DNA of 64,000 nucleotides from Zhenhengia yiwuensis (GCF_014384995.1 NZ_JACRSY010000015.1:1-64000); one strand, 5' to 3'; positions 32,005 to 40,940 are shown, counted from the stretch's first letter. A program made the numbers and translations. Notes: generated by a model from the letters alone, not told the origin.

Positions 32005-32118
32005 TTGCTTATTCGCAAGTTCTATTGATACTTTACGACAATTTTCTTGTTACGTCAATAATTATTTTTGCGTTTATGCAAGTTTTTATTTGCATCATAC
32101 GCAAAAATATAGTATACT
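32005..32118. promoter_or_regulatory. Lysis-lysogeny switch: divergent promoters and three operators
   Basis: Operators are TTGCTTATTCGCAA (32005-32018), TTGCGTTTATGCAA (32068-32081) and TTGCATCATACGCAA (32090-32104). The leftward promoter is TTGACG (complement of 32053-32058), 17 bases, TAAAGT (complement of 32030-32035). The rightward promoter is TTGCAT (32090-32095), 17 bases, TATACT (32113-32118). Its -35 lies inside the third operator, so repressor bound there would control its own gene. Confidence 0.75.
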
Positions 32119-32142
32119 CAATACGTGAAAGGTGGTTTTGTA

Positions 32143-32589
32143 ATGACTACAAGCGTAAATAAATTAATAAAAAAACGTCGCTTAGAATTAGGACTAACAT
32201 TAAAAGATGTTGCCAATGCCTTAAATGTTGCTGAATCTACTGTCTCTAGATATGAAAGTAAGGATATTCAAAATATGGGGATAGACAAAATAAAGGAATT
32301 AGCCAATGTCCTACAATGCTCTCCTGGCTTTCTTATGGGATGGGAAGATTCAGTTACCATTAAAGCAACTAATAATAGTCTCTCTCTCTCTCAAAATGAA
32401 AAAGAGCTAGTAAAAAAATATCGAGTTCTAGATGAAAAAGGGCAGCATACAGTAAATACTGTGTTAGATATGGAGCATAATCGTTGCACTAATGACTATT
32501 TAATACCAATAGCAGCTCACAATGATAATATTACTAACGAAGAACTAGAACTAATTAATCAAGATTTGGCTGATATGGATAACTGGTAA
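32143..32589 (+). CDS. CI-like XRE-family lysogenic repressor
   Basis: The ATG at 32143 follows AAAGGTGG, giving 148 residues. The N-terminal helix-turn-helix (LTLKDVANALNVAESTVSRY) is clear; KELANVLQCSPGFLMGWED closes the domain. The C-terminal ~70 residues lack a recognisable LexA-type Ser/Lys protease, so induction probably works through the ImmA-like protease or the antirepressor rather than RecA-driven self-cleavage (inference). Confidence 0.87.
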   Translation: MTTSVNKLIKKRRLELGLTLKDVANALNVAESTVSRYESKDIQNMGIDKIKELANVLQCSPGFLMGWEDSVTIKATNNSLSLSQNEKELVKKYRVLDEKGQHTVNTVLDMEHNRCTNDYLIPIAAHNDNITNEELELINQDLADMDNW

Positions 32590-32611
32590 TAGTTTTAGGG
32601 GAGGTTTAGTC

Positions 32612-33088
32612 TTGTATTTACATGAATACTTACTTGATGAAGGACACAAACTTGGCCTTGATATAAGAGAAAAAAAATTACATTCTAATTCAGAAGCTCT
32701 ATGCAAAGGGAGAAAAATAGCTTTAAACTCACATATACTTAAAACATCTGTTCAAAAGCGATGTTATTTAAGCGAGGAGATATGGCATGCAAAAGCTACT
32801 GTAGGGAATATAACAGATATTAGAAATATTAATAATTTGAAGCAAGAACGTTTTGCAAGGAAATGTTCCTTTAACGATTTAGTTCCACCAGATAAAATTG
32901 TGCAAGGATTACTTAATTATTGCTTAAATTTACAAGATATGTGTGAGTACTTACATGTAACAGAAAATTACTTCTGTGAAGCAATTGATTATTATAAACA
33001 AAAGCATGGTCTATATTATAGATGCAAAGACTACACATTATATTTTGAACCTTTGTCCGTTATAGGTTCATCAAAAGGAGTGATTTAG
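32612..33088 (+). CDS. ImmA/IrrE-like metallopeptidase, degenerate HExxH
   Basis: Translation starts at TTG after GGGGAGGTTTAGTC. The 158-residue protein aligns in pattern with short phage ImmA proteins: YLSEEIWHAKATVGNITDIR matches the usual LAEELGHxxTxxGDI region, and ERFARKCSFNDLVPPDKIV follows. The first His of HExxH is replaced (SEEIWH), as in several phage forms, so activity is uncertain. ImmA-type proteins cleave ImmR-type repressors. Confidence 0.75.
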   Translation: MYLHEYLLDEGHKLGLDIREKKLHSNSEALCKGRKIALNSHILKTSVQKRCYLSEEIWHAKATVGNITDIRNINNLKQERFARKCSFNDLVPPDKIVQGLLNYCLNLQDMCEYLHVTENYFCEAIDYYKQKHGLYYRCKDYTLYFEPLSVIGSSKGVI

Positions 33089-34567
33089 ATGACAGCAGCT
33101 TTATATATACGAGTTTCTACTGATGAACAATTAGAGTTTTCACCAGATGCTCAAAAACGTGCATTAATTGAATATGCAAAGAAAAATAATTATCAAATAG
33201 ACGACCATTATATATTTATAGATGAAGGGATAACTGGTACTTCTGCTAAAAAAAGACCAGCCTTTCAAAATATGATAGCTATGGCAAAGAAAAAGCCAAA
33301 ACCCTTTGATGCTATTTTAGTTCATAAATTTGACCGTTTTGCACGTTCCAGGGAAGACTCTGTAGTATACAAAAGCCTTCTCCGTAAAGAATGTGGCATA
33401 AAAGTGATATCTATAACAGAACAACTAGAAGATGATAAGTTTAGTGTCATTCTTGAAGCTATGTTGGAAGCTATGGCTGAATACTACTCTCTTAACTTAT
33501 CAGATGAAGTTATAAAGGGAATGACAGAAAAAGCTCGTAGGGGTGGCGTACAATCAAAACCCATTCTAGGTTATGATATTGTAGATAATAAAAGGGTTGT
33601 CAACAAAGAAGAGGCTGAAATCATAAAAAAAATATATGACATGTGCATAAATGGACAATCTATAGGCTCAATAGCTAAGCATTTAAATATGTTAGGTATT
33701 AAGAGCAAAACAGGTAGCCCTTTTGAGGCACGAAGGATAAAATATATAATTCAAAACCCTGCTTACATTGGTGTGACACGTTGGAACTATACACATTGTC
33801 AAGGTTCTAGGATAGTTGTAAAACCTGAAAGTGAATGGATAACCGTAGAAAATACACATGAACCTATTATTTCTCAACAAACTTGGAATGAAGCACAAAA
33901 AGTTTTAGGAACATGGCATAAAGATGTAAAACCACGAAGCACGGAGTATATCCATTGGTTAGGTGGTATTCTTAGATGTTCTGACTGCAACGGAACATTA
34001 GTTTATAAGACAGCTCGCTTCAAACGAAAAGATGGAAGTATAAGAAACGCTGACGGCTATCAATGCAGTAGATATAAAGTAGGCTCATGTAATACAAGTA
34101 ACTATATAAAGATTAAAGATGTTGAGGATCATATTATTAAAACATTAACTTCTACACTAGACATTGTAAATGAGACTTGGTCATTAAAAGGGTTAAATAT
34201 AGAATACGAAAATAAAGATGATGAAATTGAACTTTATAAAACTCAATTGAGTAAACTAAATCAGAAATTAGAACGTGCTAAAAAAGCATATTTAAATGAT
34301 ATTGATACACTTGAAGAATATAAAGCAAATAAAGAGATGTTTCAAAAAGAAATAAGTGAAATAACAAACCTGATTAATACTCATAGCAATAACGATACAA
34401 ACCCTCAAAAGGTTGCTGAATTTAAAGATAAGCTTGTAACAGCCATTGAAGCTGTAAAAGATGATAGTATAAGTGTTATGTCTAAAAACATAGTGCTAAA
34501 AACTTTTATAAAATCTATCATTTACAATAAACGTGAAGATACTTTAACTACTATTTTTTATATTTAA
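33089..34567 (+). CDS. Large serine recombinase (phage integrase)
   Basis: The 492-residue protein has the resolvase domain (ALYIRVSTDEQLEFSPDAQK with catalytic Ser10), a recombinase domain (about 175-280, NKEEAEIIKKIYDMCINGQS), a zinc ribbon (LRCSDCNGT ... CSRYKVGSCNT) and a C-terminal coiled coil (about 385-450), the standard serine integrase layout. Its ATG directly follows the stop of the ImmA-like gene. Its 3' end overlaps a small Cys-rich gene reading the other way, so the right attachment site should lie just beyond 34,567. Confidence 0.95.
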   Translation: MTAALYIRVSTDEQLEFSPDAQKRALIEYAKKNNYQIDDHYIFIDEGITGTSAKKRPAFQNMIAMAKKKPKPFDAILVHKFDRFARSREDSVVYKSLLRKECGIKVISITEQLEDDKFSVILEAMLEAMAEYYSLNLSDEVIKGMTEKARRGGVQSKPILGYDIVDNKRVVNKEEAEIIKKIYDMCINGQSIGSIAKHLNMLGIKSKTGSPFEARRIKYIIQNPAYIGVTRWNYTHCQGSRIVVKPESEWITVENTHEPIISQQTWNEAQKVLGTWHKDVKPRSTEYIHWLGGILRCSDCNGTLVYKTARFKRKDGSIRNADGYQCSRYKVGSCNTSNYIKIKDVEDHIIKTLTSTLDIVNETWSLKGLNIEYENKDDEIELYKTQLSKLNQKLERAKKAYLNDIDTLEEYKANKEMFQKEISEITNLINTHSNNDTNPQKVAEFKDKLVTAIEAVKDDSISVMSKNIVLKTFIKSIIYNKREDTLTTIFYI

Positions 34568-34722
34568 AATCGTTGCCTTAAAATGCATTTAGGTTCTCCA
34601 ATAGGTGGACACATTGCAGTTGCTTCAAGCTTCGTCATTGTGTCACATGGATGACATATATCACAAACACCTGCATTAGGTGCTTTGAAAAATCTTGTGT
34701 CTGTATTTGAACATTTGCTCAT
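34564..34722 (-). CDS. Small Cys-rich protein at the prophage-host junction, possibly truncated by integration
   Basis: A strong GTAGGAGGTTTGGAATT site precedes the ATG. The 52-residue product MSKCSNTDTRFFKAPNAGVC then DICHPCDTMTKLEATAMCPP has a CDICHPC metal-binding-like motif. Its 3' end overlaps the integrase 3' end by 4 bases, so the last codons are probably prophage DNA and the gene is the likely integration target. Its original C-terminus would lie beyond the left end of the prophage. Confidence 0.65.
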   Translation of the reverse strand: MSKCSNTDTRFFKAPNAGVCDICHPCDTMTKLEATAMCPPIGEPKCILRQRF

Positions 34723-34878
34723 AATTCCAAACCTCCTACATGTTTGCTAAGGTGGGTCATAAAAATGTCGTTTTCAATACTATAATATGGAAAATCTATG
34801 AGGATGGTGACATTTATGTATAATTTAATTTTAAAATCAATATGATGGTATAAAGTACTTCTATAGGGAGGTTCCTTT

Positions 34879-36111
34879 ATGCCTTTTTTATTTCGTACAT
34901 CTACACGCTTCATCATTGTAGATGAAAAACCTAGACAAGGAATTTTTTATCAAATTTATGACAAAGAGGGTTTCTTACGCCCTGCACTTATTCATCCTAG
35001 CAGTGCATTAACTTATAGTGCTACACTAGATCATCATGATAATCTTCACGTAGTTGTCCAAAATACAAATCATCAGACTGCCTACTATCATTCCTTTGAA
35101 ACTTCACCTACTAAACGTACTGTTTTAGAAGATACTAAAAATATGTATCAATTTGAAAATATGTCTATTCAAATACTTGGTGAAACGCCACACCTTTTCT
35201 ATACTGTTATACATCCTAATGGAAATGGACGTTCTCTTGTCCATCAATCTTTAAATGCAGCCTCTCCTATGGCTACACATCTTATTACAAATTTACCTTT
35301 AAATTGTCAACTTTCCTATTATGTAGTGGAGGATACTCTCTATATTCTATACCCACTCTATGAAGAAGGTTACACCTTAAATTGTCTCACCTTCACGGAA
35401 AATGCTTATGATTCTAGAACTTTAGTTCGTTCTAATATTCCTATTAGTGATTGGAATGTGTGTTTACATGGTCAAAAACTATATGTTTTATTTACAACAG
35501 ATACCTATGGACATCCTGCCTTTCACCTGCTAGATACTTTAACACTTAAAGATCTAGCTCTGCCACTTCCTGTAACTGCTACTTCACCTTCTCTCCTTAG
35601 CTATCTAGATTGTCTCTGGATTCACTATAAAGATGGTGATAAACTTTATACACTCTTTGGTTTGCCTGAGCAAGAAATGTTTAGTATACCCGTTATAAGT
35701 AGTCTTCAACTCCCTGCTACACTCTATGACTATTACAGCCTTGACCATAATAGTTTTAATGCTTCTAAAGTATATGCTAATTTAATGAGTACACTTAGAC
35801 TAGCTACACTTTCTTCTATTGATATAAAAGAAATTCATCCTGACTTATCCCCTAATCTTGAACTTTCTTTGCTACTAGAAGGGCTCTCCTTAGTGAGTCG
35901 CTCTCCCGCACCATCTCGAACCTCTACACCTATGCCAACTCCGCCCCCTCTATCTACTATACCTCCTATCCCTACTGCACCAACAACCTCTATGCCTACA
36001 CCAAGTAGCAGTCCTCTTTCACCACCTGCACCTGCTGCCGTTCCAACTGTACGCTCTGTGGCACAGGCAGCTAAAGATTTTATGCAAGAAGGTAATTTTT
36101 TTGAACCTTAA
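34879..36111 (+). CDS. Hypothetical beta-rich protein with Pro-rich tail (410 aa)
   Basis: AGGGAGGTTCCTTT precedes the start. The first ~300 residues have repeated beta-strand pairs with His/Asp/Asn turns (HHDNLHVVVQNTNHQTAYYH), as in a beta-propeller of sialidase/lectin type, though no catalytic motif is seen. Residues about 340-390 are Pro/Thr/Ser-rich, followed by VAQAAKDFMQEGNFFEP. There is no signal peptide. Function unknown. It is the first host gene on this side of the prophage. Confidence 0.65.
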   Translation: MPFLFRTSTRFIIVDEKPRQGIFYQIYDKEGFLRPALIHPSSALTYSATLDHHDNLHVVVQNTNHQTAYYHSFETSPTKRTVLEDTKNMYQFENMSIQILGETPHLFYTVIHPNGNGRSLVHQSLNAASPMATHLITNLPLNCQLSYYVVEDTLYILYPLYEEGYTLNCLTFTENAYDSRTLVRSNIPISDWNVCLHGQKLYVLFTTDTYGHPAFHLLDTLTLKDLALPLPVTATSPSLLSYLDCLWIHYKDGDKLYTLFGLPEQEMFSIPVISSLQLPATLYDYYSLDHNSFNASKVYANLMSTLRLATLSSIDIKEIHPDLSPNLELSLLLEGLSLVSRSPAPSRTSTPMPTPPPLSTIPPIPTAPTTSMPTPSSSPLSPPAPAAVPTVRSVAQAAKDFMQEGNFFEP

Positions 36112-36121
36112 AAGAAGCTAC

Positions 36122-36158
36122 AAAAAAGGGACCATTGCTCATGCAACAGTCCCTTTTT
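36122..36158. terminator. Bidirectional intrinsic terminator
   Basis: AAAAAGGGAC and GTCCCTTTTT form a stem between convergent genes at 36111 and 36162, with A and U tracts on both sides. It can serve both genes. Confidence 0.85.
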
Positions 36159-36161
36159 ATT

Positions 36162-36554
36162 TTATTCGATCACTTTTTTAGCTGTAGGAAGCATCTTAGC
36201 GTATTTATTATACTTCTCTCCATACTTAATCATCCCAAAAGTAAGTGCCATAAGTCCTAGCCCTAGTGCAATAGCAATACCCTCTGAAAATTTATAACCA
36301 ATCCCTACTCCTAGGATAAGGCCAATAAGTGGTAGCCCATACATAATAAAAGTTGCCTTCATAAAGGAATGCTGCTCTACATCTACTTCTACCTGGTCAC
36401 CAACTTGACTTTTACATCCATTGACACATTTTAGCGTGCACTTTTTAACTTCACCTAACACTTCACAGGCATGACACTCACCACACATGTCCTGTCGTTC
36501 TATAGACACAATGACATAGTCTTCCTCTACCTTCTCTACTGTTCCAATAGGCAT
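36162..36554 (-). CDS. RseC/MucC-family protein (SoxR-reducing system)
   Basis: The ATG at 36554 follows GGAGG and overlaps the stop of the upstream membrane gene. The 130-residue protein has a Cys-rich N-terminal part (CGECHACEVLGEVKKCTLKC) and two membrane helices (about 65-110), as in RseC. In clostridia RseC proteins often accompany electron-transport complexes; here the neighbour is an unrelated membrane protein. The redox role is from family knowledge. Confidence 0.82.
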   Translation of the reverse strand: MPIGTVEKVEEDYVIVSIERQDMCGECHACEVLGEVKKCTLKCVNGCKSQVGDQVEVDVEQHSFMKATFIMYGLPLIGLILGVGIGYKFSEGIAIALGLGLMALTFGMIKYGEKYNKYAKMLPTAKKVIE

Positions 36555-37213
36555 CAATCTTCCTCCTCATCAGAACGCTCTTTAGGTTTTATAAAGCTTC
36601 TTACAATAAGTATAAGACCAATAAGAACAACTGCAATAGCTGTAAAGTTAAATAAAATTAATCTTGATACTTCACCAAGCCCCAGTGTAATCATAATAAT
36701 TCCTATAATACCTAATACAAGGGATGGTATACCTGACCACGCCTCCCGATCATAAAGGAAAATAACTAGAAAGCCTAAAGCTGTAAAGATAAAGCCCATG
36801 CCTACAATCATAGAAAAACCATTTAACACATCTGCTGTAATAAGCAGTATGAAAATTCCCCATGATGTAAGGAGTGCACCTGGCACTAAATAAGCAAGAA
36901 ATTTCTTTGCTATAAAAGCTACCATAAACATAAGTCCAGGTATTAAAAATACACCTGCTAAATAGTTCCATCCAATAAGCCATTTATCTAAAATAAGTAG
37001 TAATCCGTTAAAAATAAAGAAACTCGAAATCATAAGTACATAAAACTTTTTGTTCCTTAAATAAGCTACAAAAATAACAGTACCTATAATTAAATTAATA
37101 TACTGACTAAAGAGTTCCCCAGGTAATAATCCATTTAAATCTAAGAAACATACAATACCGCCTAATACTAAAAGTAGTCCAATATAAAGCCCTATATTAC
37201 TTTCTTTCCTCAT
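36554..37213 (-). CDS. Polytopic membrane protein of unknown function (219 aa)
   Basis: The protein has about seven to eight hydrophobic segments (GLYIGLLLVLGGIVCFLDL, IIGTVIFVAYL, VGMGFIFTALGFLVIFL and others) and an acidic tail ERSDEEED. The pattern resembles DUF5668/LiaF-type membrane domains. It is co-translated with the RseC-like gene through an ATGA overlap, suggesting a shared role. Confidence 0.65.
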   Translation of the reverse strand: MRKESNIGLYIGLLLVLGGIVCFLDLNGLLPGELFSQYINLIIGTVIFVAYLRNKKFYVLMISSFFIFNGLLLILDKWLIGWNYLAGVFLIPGLMFMVAFIAKKFLAYLVPGALLTSWGIFILLITADVLNGFSMIVGMGFIFTALGFLVIFLYDREAWSGIPSLVLGIIGIIMITLGLGEVSRLILFNFTAIAVVLIGLILIVRSFIKPKERSDEEED

Positions 37214-37296
37214 GGTCTTACTCCTTTCTTTCCCACACTTTGTGAGAATATTCTCTCTACATCATTATATAGTAAGTAGAACTTAATCACAATAGC

Positions 37297-38640
37297 CTAA
37301 ACTAAAGCCTTGCCTCTCCACTTGCCTTGTTTCCATCTTCTATAAACAAGTACACCTCTTAAAAGTTCGTCCATTGCCATGGCCATCCATACACCTACTA
37401 ACCCCATGCCTAGTATAATGCCAAATATGTAAGAAAGTAATGCAGCTACCCCCCACATCGAAATAATACCAATTGTAACAGGATATTTAATATCTCCTGC
37501 CGCATGCATGGAGCGAATAATAACAAGATTAAACGTTCTACCTAGTTCTAAGAAAATCTCAATAAACATAATCTGCTTACCTAGTGCAATCATGACAGGG
37601 TCATTTGTAAACCAACTAAAAATAAAATCACTGCATAGAAATACAATAACTGACATAATCAGAGATACAAGAACTGTAGGCTTAAGGGTCTTCATAACCA
37701 ATTCGTCTGCATCATCAATATCGCCTGCTCCTACTAAATGCCCTACAATAATCTGAGTCGCTGTAGAAATAGCCGAAGCATAAACAAAAGAGAAGTTTGC
37801 AATCATATTACTATAAACACGTGTTGCAATCACATAGGTTCCCATACGATTTACACAGGATAAAATCCACATCTGTGCCACATTATAAGAAATAGACTCT
37901 CCTGCTGAAGGTAATCCTATTCTTAAAAGGGATTTGAATGTCTCTTTTGGAAATGGCCTTAAATACTTTAAGCTAATTTTCGCATTTAATTTCTTATTAA
38001 AGATAATCATTACTACAATTAAGCCAATTAACCTACTGATTACACTTGATAAAGCCACACCTGTTACACCTAATTTTGGAATGCCTAATAAACCATTTAA
38101 GAAGATAAAGTTTCCTATAATATTAATAAAGTTAATAACAAAAGAAATAATCATAGTCTGCTTCATTAAGCCATTGCTTCTGAAAATAGCAGAATAGGAC
38201 ATAAACACACCTTGTAAAAAGATGAGTCCCCCAACAATAACCATATAAATCGTCGCATCGCTATAAAGCTCTAGTGGCATACCCATCATTTTAAACATAG
38301 GCTTGTGCCCAAATACCATTAAAGCACCTAAGATCATACTAAAGAAAAGATTTGTATATGTAGCAAGAGAATAGACCTCCGATACTTTTTCCTGATTATT
38401 AGAGCCTAAATATTGCGATACCATAATAGTCGTTGCCATTGTAATAATATTAAATGTAATCAGTAGCAGATTCATAATCTGATTCACATTTCCAATAGCT
38501 GCTACAGCATTTTGTGAATATCTACTAATCATCATTTGGTCTACATTACCTATAAGCATTTGTAGCAATAATTCTACTAAAATAGGCCATGTAAGTAAAA
38601 ATAATGATGTATTCTTGTTAATTCTATCGTGCTGACTCAT
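37297..38640 (-). CDS. MATE-family multidrug/sodium antiporter
   Basis: The 447-residue protein has twelve predicted membrane helices in two related halves and MATE signatures: LLLQMLIGNVDQMMISRYSQ at the start and ATQIIVGHLVGAGDIDDADE at the start of the second half. It exports cationic compounds using a sodium or proton gradient. It is monocistronic, with GGAGGTAAC before its start. Confidence 0.93.
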   Translation of the reverse strand: MSQHDRINKNTSLFLLTWPILVELLLQMLIGNVDQMMISRYSQNAVAAIGNVNQIMNLLLITFNIITMATTIMVSQYLGSNNQEKVSEVYSLATYTNLFFSMILGALMVFGHKPMFKMMGMPLELYSDATIYMVIVGGLIFLQGVFMSYSAIFRSNGLMKQTMIISFVINFINIIGNFIFLNGLLGIPKLGVTGVALSSVISRLIGLIVVMIIFNKKLNAKISLKYLRPFPKETFKSLLRIGLPSAGESISYNVAQMWILSCVNRMGTYVIATRVYSNMIANFSFVYASAISTATQIIVGHLVGAGDIDDADELVMKTLKPTVLVSLIMSVIVFLCSDFIFSWFTNDPVMIALGKQIMFIEIFLELGRTFNLVIIRSMHAAGDIKYPVTIGIISMWGVAALLSYIFGIILGMGLVGVWMAMAMDELLRGVLVYRRWKQGKWRGKALV

Positions 38641-38846
38641 GTTACCTCCTCATATATGCATTAAAACCGTATTATTATATCAGCTTCCCTTCTGAACTTC
38701 TACTCTTTTTATCTATTTTAATTTCTTCGGTTAGGATGTGCTAAGAATTTTTGAACTTTTCTTAACATCCTTTGACATGCTATATGTTCCATTCTAATAT
38801 ACATATTATATATAATTTTATTTTTCTACATAGGCAGGTGTTAAAT

Positions 38847-39968
38847 ATGGAAATTTTGTTAGAAAGCTTCCAACAACTTACTCCTAGTCACATCTTTATG
38901 CTACTTATCGGTTTTCTACTTATCTACCTCGCTATTGCTAAACAATATGAACCTACACTTCTCTTACCTATGGGATTTGGCGTCATCTTAGTAAACATTC
39001 CTCTATCGGGTGCTATTAGCCAACTTTCAGAAGGCAGTGTTGTTCAAGGCATACTGGACCTCCTCTTTAATGCAGGTATTGCAACAGAACTTTTCCCACT
39101 TCTTATCTTTATAGGGATAGGCGCTATGATTGACTTTGGGCCGCTACTTGAGAGACCTTCTATGCTATTTCTTGGAGCTGCCGCTCAATTTGGTATCTTC
39201 TTCACCCTTATCCTTTCACTTTGCTGTGGTTTTTCTTTACAAGAAGCTGCTTCTATCGGTATTATCGGTGCTGCTGATGGCCCAACTTCTATCTTTGTAG
39301 CAAGTCAGCTTTCACCTTCTCTTTTAGGTCCTATTTCTGTTGCTGCCTACTCCTACATGGCCCTTGTACCGCTTATTCAGCCTATGGCTATTAAATGGGT
39401 CACAACAAAAAAAGAACGTTGTATACATATGACTTACACTTCTAAGCCTGTTTCAAGAAAGGCTAAACTTCTTTTCCCTATAGTGGTTACTTTAGTCTCT
39501 GGCTTTATTGCACCACATTCTATTCCACTTATTGGTTTCCTTATGTTTGGCAACTTATTACGTGAAAGTGGTGTGGTTAACCGCCTAAGTGAAACGGCTC
39601 AAAATGAACTCGTTAATATTGTCACCATTCTTTTAGGACTTTCTATCGCTTCTACTATGAAGGCTGACACCTTTTTAACCCCTAGTACTATTCTTATCAT
39701 TGGTATGGGACTTATCGCCTTTATCTTTGATACTATAGGTGGTGTGCTTTTCGTTAAAGTGATTAACTTGTTTAGAAAAGAAAAAATCAATCCTATGGTA
39801 GGTGCTGCTGGTATTTCTGCCTTCCCTATGTCTGCACGTACTATTCAAAAACTCGCTAAAGAAGAAGATCCACATAACTTTATTCTTATGCAAGCTGTAG
39901 GCGCTAATGTAGCTGGTCAGGTAGCTTCTGTTATTGCAGGAGGTCTCATATTAGCACTTTTACTCTGA
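38847..39968 (+). CDS. Sodium-translocating decarboxylase beta subunit (OadB/GcdB/MmdB family)
   Basis: The ATG at 38847 gives 373 residues (MEILLESFQQLTPSHIFMLL). Family motifs are present: FIGIGAMIDFGPLL, IIGAADGPTSIFVAS with the conserved Asp of the sodium site, and AAGISAFPMSARTIQKLAKE near the C-terminus. The beta subunit couples decarboxylation of a biotin-bound carboxyl group to sodium export. A 36-residue gamma-like gene follows at 40003, but alpha and biotin-carrier genes are not in the window. Confidence 0.92.
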   Translation: MEILLESFQQLTPSHIFMLLIGFLLIYLAIAKQYEPTLLLPMGFGVILVNIPLSGAISQLSEGSVVQGILDLLFNAGIATELFPLLIFIGIGAMIDFGPLLERPSMLFLGAAAQFGIFFTLILSLCCGFSLQEAASIGIIGAADGPTSIFVASQLSPSLLGPISVAAYSYMALVPLIQPMAIKWVTTKKERCIHMTYTSKPVSRKAKLLFPIVVTLVSGFIAPHSIPLIGFLMFGNLLRESGVVNRLSETAQNELVNIVTILLGLSIASTMKADTFLTPSTILIIGMGLIAFIFDTIGGVLFVKVINLFRKEKINPMVGAAGISAFPMSARTIQKLAKEEDPHNFILMQAVGANVAGQVASVIAGGLILALLL

Positions 39969-40002
39969 TAATTTTTATTGCATTCTAAAAGGAGGTATGC
40001 AT

Positions 40003-40113
40003 ATGATTGAGCAAGGCTTTCTTATTATGTTAAGTGGTATGGGCGGCATCTTTTTAGTAATGGGTATTATTTATATCATTATTAAACTGCTTAATTACTT
40101 CGCGAAGTCTTAA
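40003..40113 (+). CDS. Minimal decarboxylase gamma-like subunit (OadG-like, 36 aa)
   Basis: MIEQGFLIMLSGMGGIFLVM continues to KLLNYFAKS. GGAGGTATGCAT precedes the start. The single membrane helix with a GMGxIFLxMGIIY pattern and the place directly after the beta subunit match OadG proteins, which assemble the complex. The cytoplasmic tail of normal OadG is absent. Confidence 0.75.
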   Translation: MIEQGFLIMLSGMGGIFLVMGIIYIIIKLLNYFAKS

Positions 40114-40141
40114 TAACTTTTAATTGAAAGAGGTATAGGCT

Positions 40142-40203
40142 AAACTAGAAAAAGACCTAGAAGCTCTATCATAATTCATAGCTTCTAGGCCTTTTTCTAG
40201 TTT
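40142..40203. terminator. Long bidirectional terminator
   Basis: Two 24-base arms (starting AAACTAGAAAAAG) match with one mismatch around a 14-base loop, between the convergent gamma-like and deacetylase genes. It overlaps the end of the deacetylase gene. Confidence 0.85.
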
Positions 40204-40940
40204 TTATTTTTAATGCGATAATAAAATTCTTCTGTATTCTGATCAATAGGTTTAAAAGTATAACCTTGATCTTTATAGTATTTGATAATACCAGGTAAGG
40301 CATTGTAGGTATTTTTATTATTGGAGTTACAATGGGCTAAAATAATACGTTTCGTTGTATTACGACTACACTTTTTAGCATTTTGGACAATTTCACCTGG
40401 AGACAGGTTAGGATTCACCCCATCTTCAAGACTGACATTCCAGTCATAGATTCTATAATTTTCTTCATGTAACTTATTAAGAAGGCCTTCACTTAATCTA
40501 CCTGAACTCCCCCCTGGAAATCTAATAATTTTACTATTAACTTCTTCTCCTAATACTTCATTAATTTTTTGAGAAGTTTGTTCCATTTCTTTAATAAAGC
40601 TTTCATCACTTGAGTAAATAGATTTTAGATTATGGGAATAAGTATGAAGTCCTATACTGTGCCCTTCTTCATAAATACGTTTAAGTACTTGTTCTCTTTG
40701 ATTAATTTCTTTTCCTACAACAAAAAATGTAGCCTTTACATCATGTTCTTTAAGGACATCTAATATTTTTTCTGTAACTTTTCCTGTTGGACCATCATCG
40801 AAAGTTAAATAGACAATTTTTTCTTCTACTGTCTCAGGTGCTCCGTTTTCTAAAGCCTGTACTTTTAATTCATCTACACAGAAGAAAACAATTGTAAAAG
40901 CTGCGATCATGTACATTAATATATTTAAATATTTTTTCAT
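40197..40940 (-). CDS. Polysaccharide deacetylase (NodB domain), secreted
   Basis: The ATG at 40940 follows AAAGGAGGCATTCAT, giving 247 residues. A signal anchor (LNILMYMIAAFTIVFFCVDE) precedes the NodB domain with all five motifs: YLTFDDGP, IGLHTYSH with both metal His residues, IIRFPGGSSGR, YDWNVSLEDG and RIILAHCN (Leu-His equivalent). It removes acetyl groups from cell-wall or other N-acetylated glycans. Confidence 0.93.
   Translation of the reverse strand: MKKYLNILMYMIAAFTIVFFCVDELKVQALENGAPETVEEKIVYLTFDDGPTGKVTEKILDVLKEHDVKATFFVVGKEINQREQVLKRIYEEGHSIGLHTYSHNLKSIYSSDESFIKEMEQTSQKINEVLGEEVNSKIIRFPGGSSGRLSEGLLNKLHEENYRIYDWNVSLEDGVNPNLSPGEIVQNAKKCSRNTTKRIILAHCNSNNKNTYNALPGIIKYYKDQGYTFKPIDQNTEEFYYRIKNKN

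Noticed and set aside
34719..34916. Minus-strand frame of 65 codons upstream of the 410-aa gene
   Set aside because: It overlaps the start of two better supported genes and lacks a binding site.
36471..36755. Plus-strand frame of 94 codons
   Set aside because: It is antisense to the RseC-like and membrane protein genes and has no start signal.
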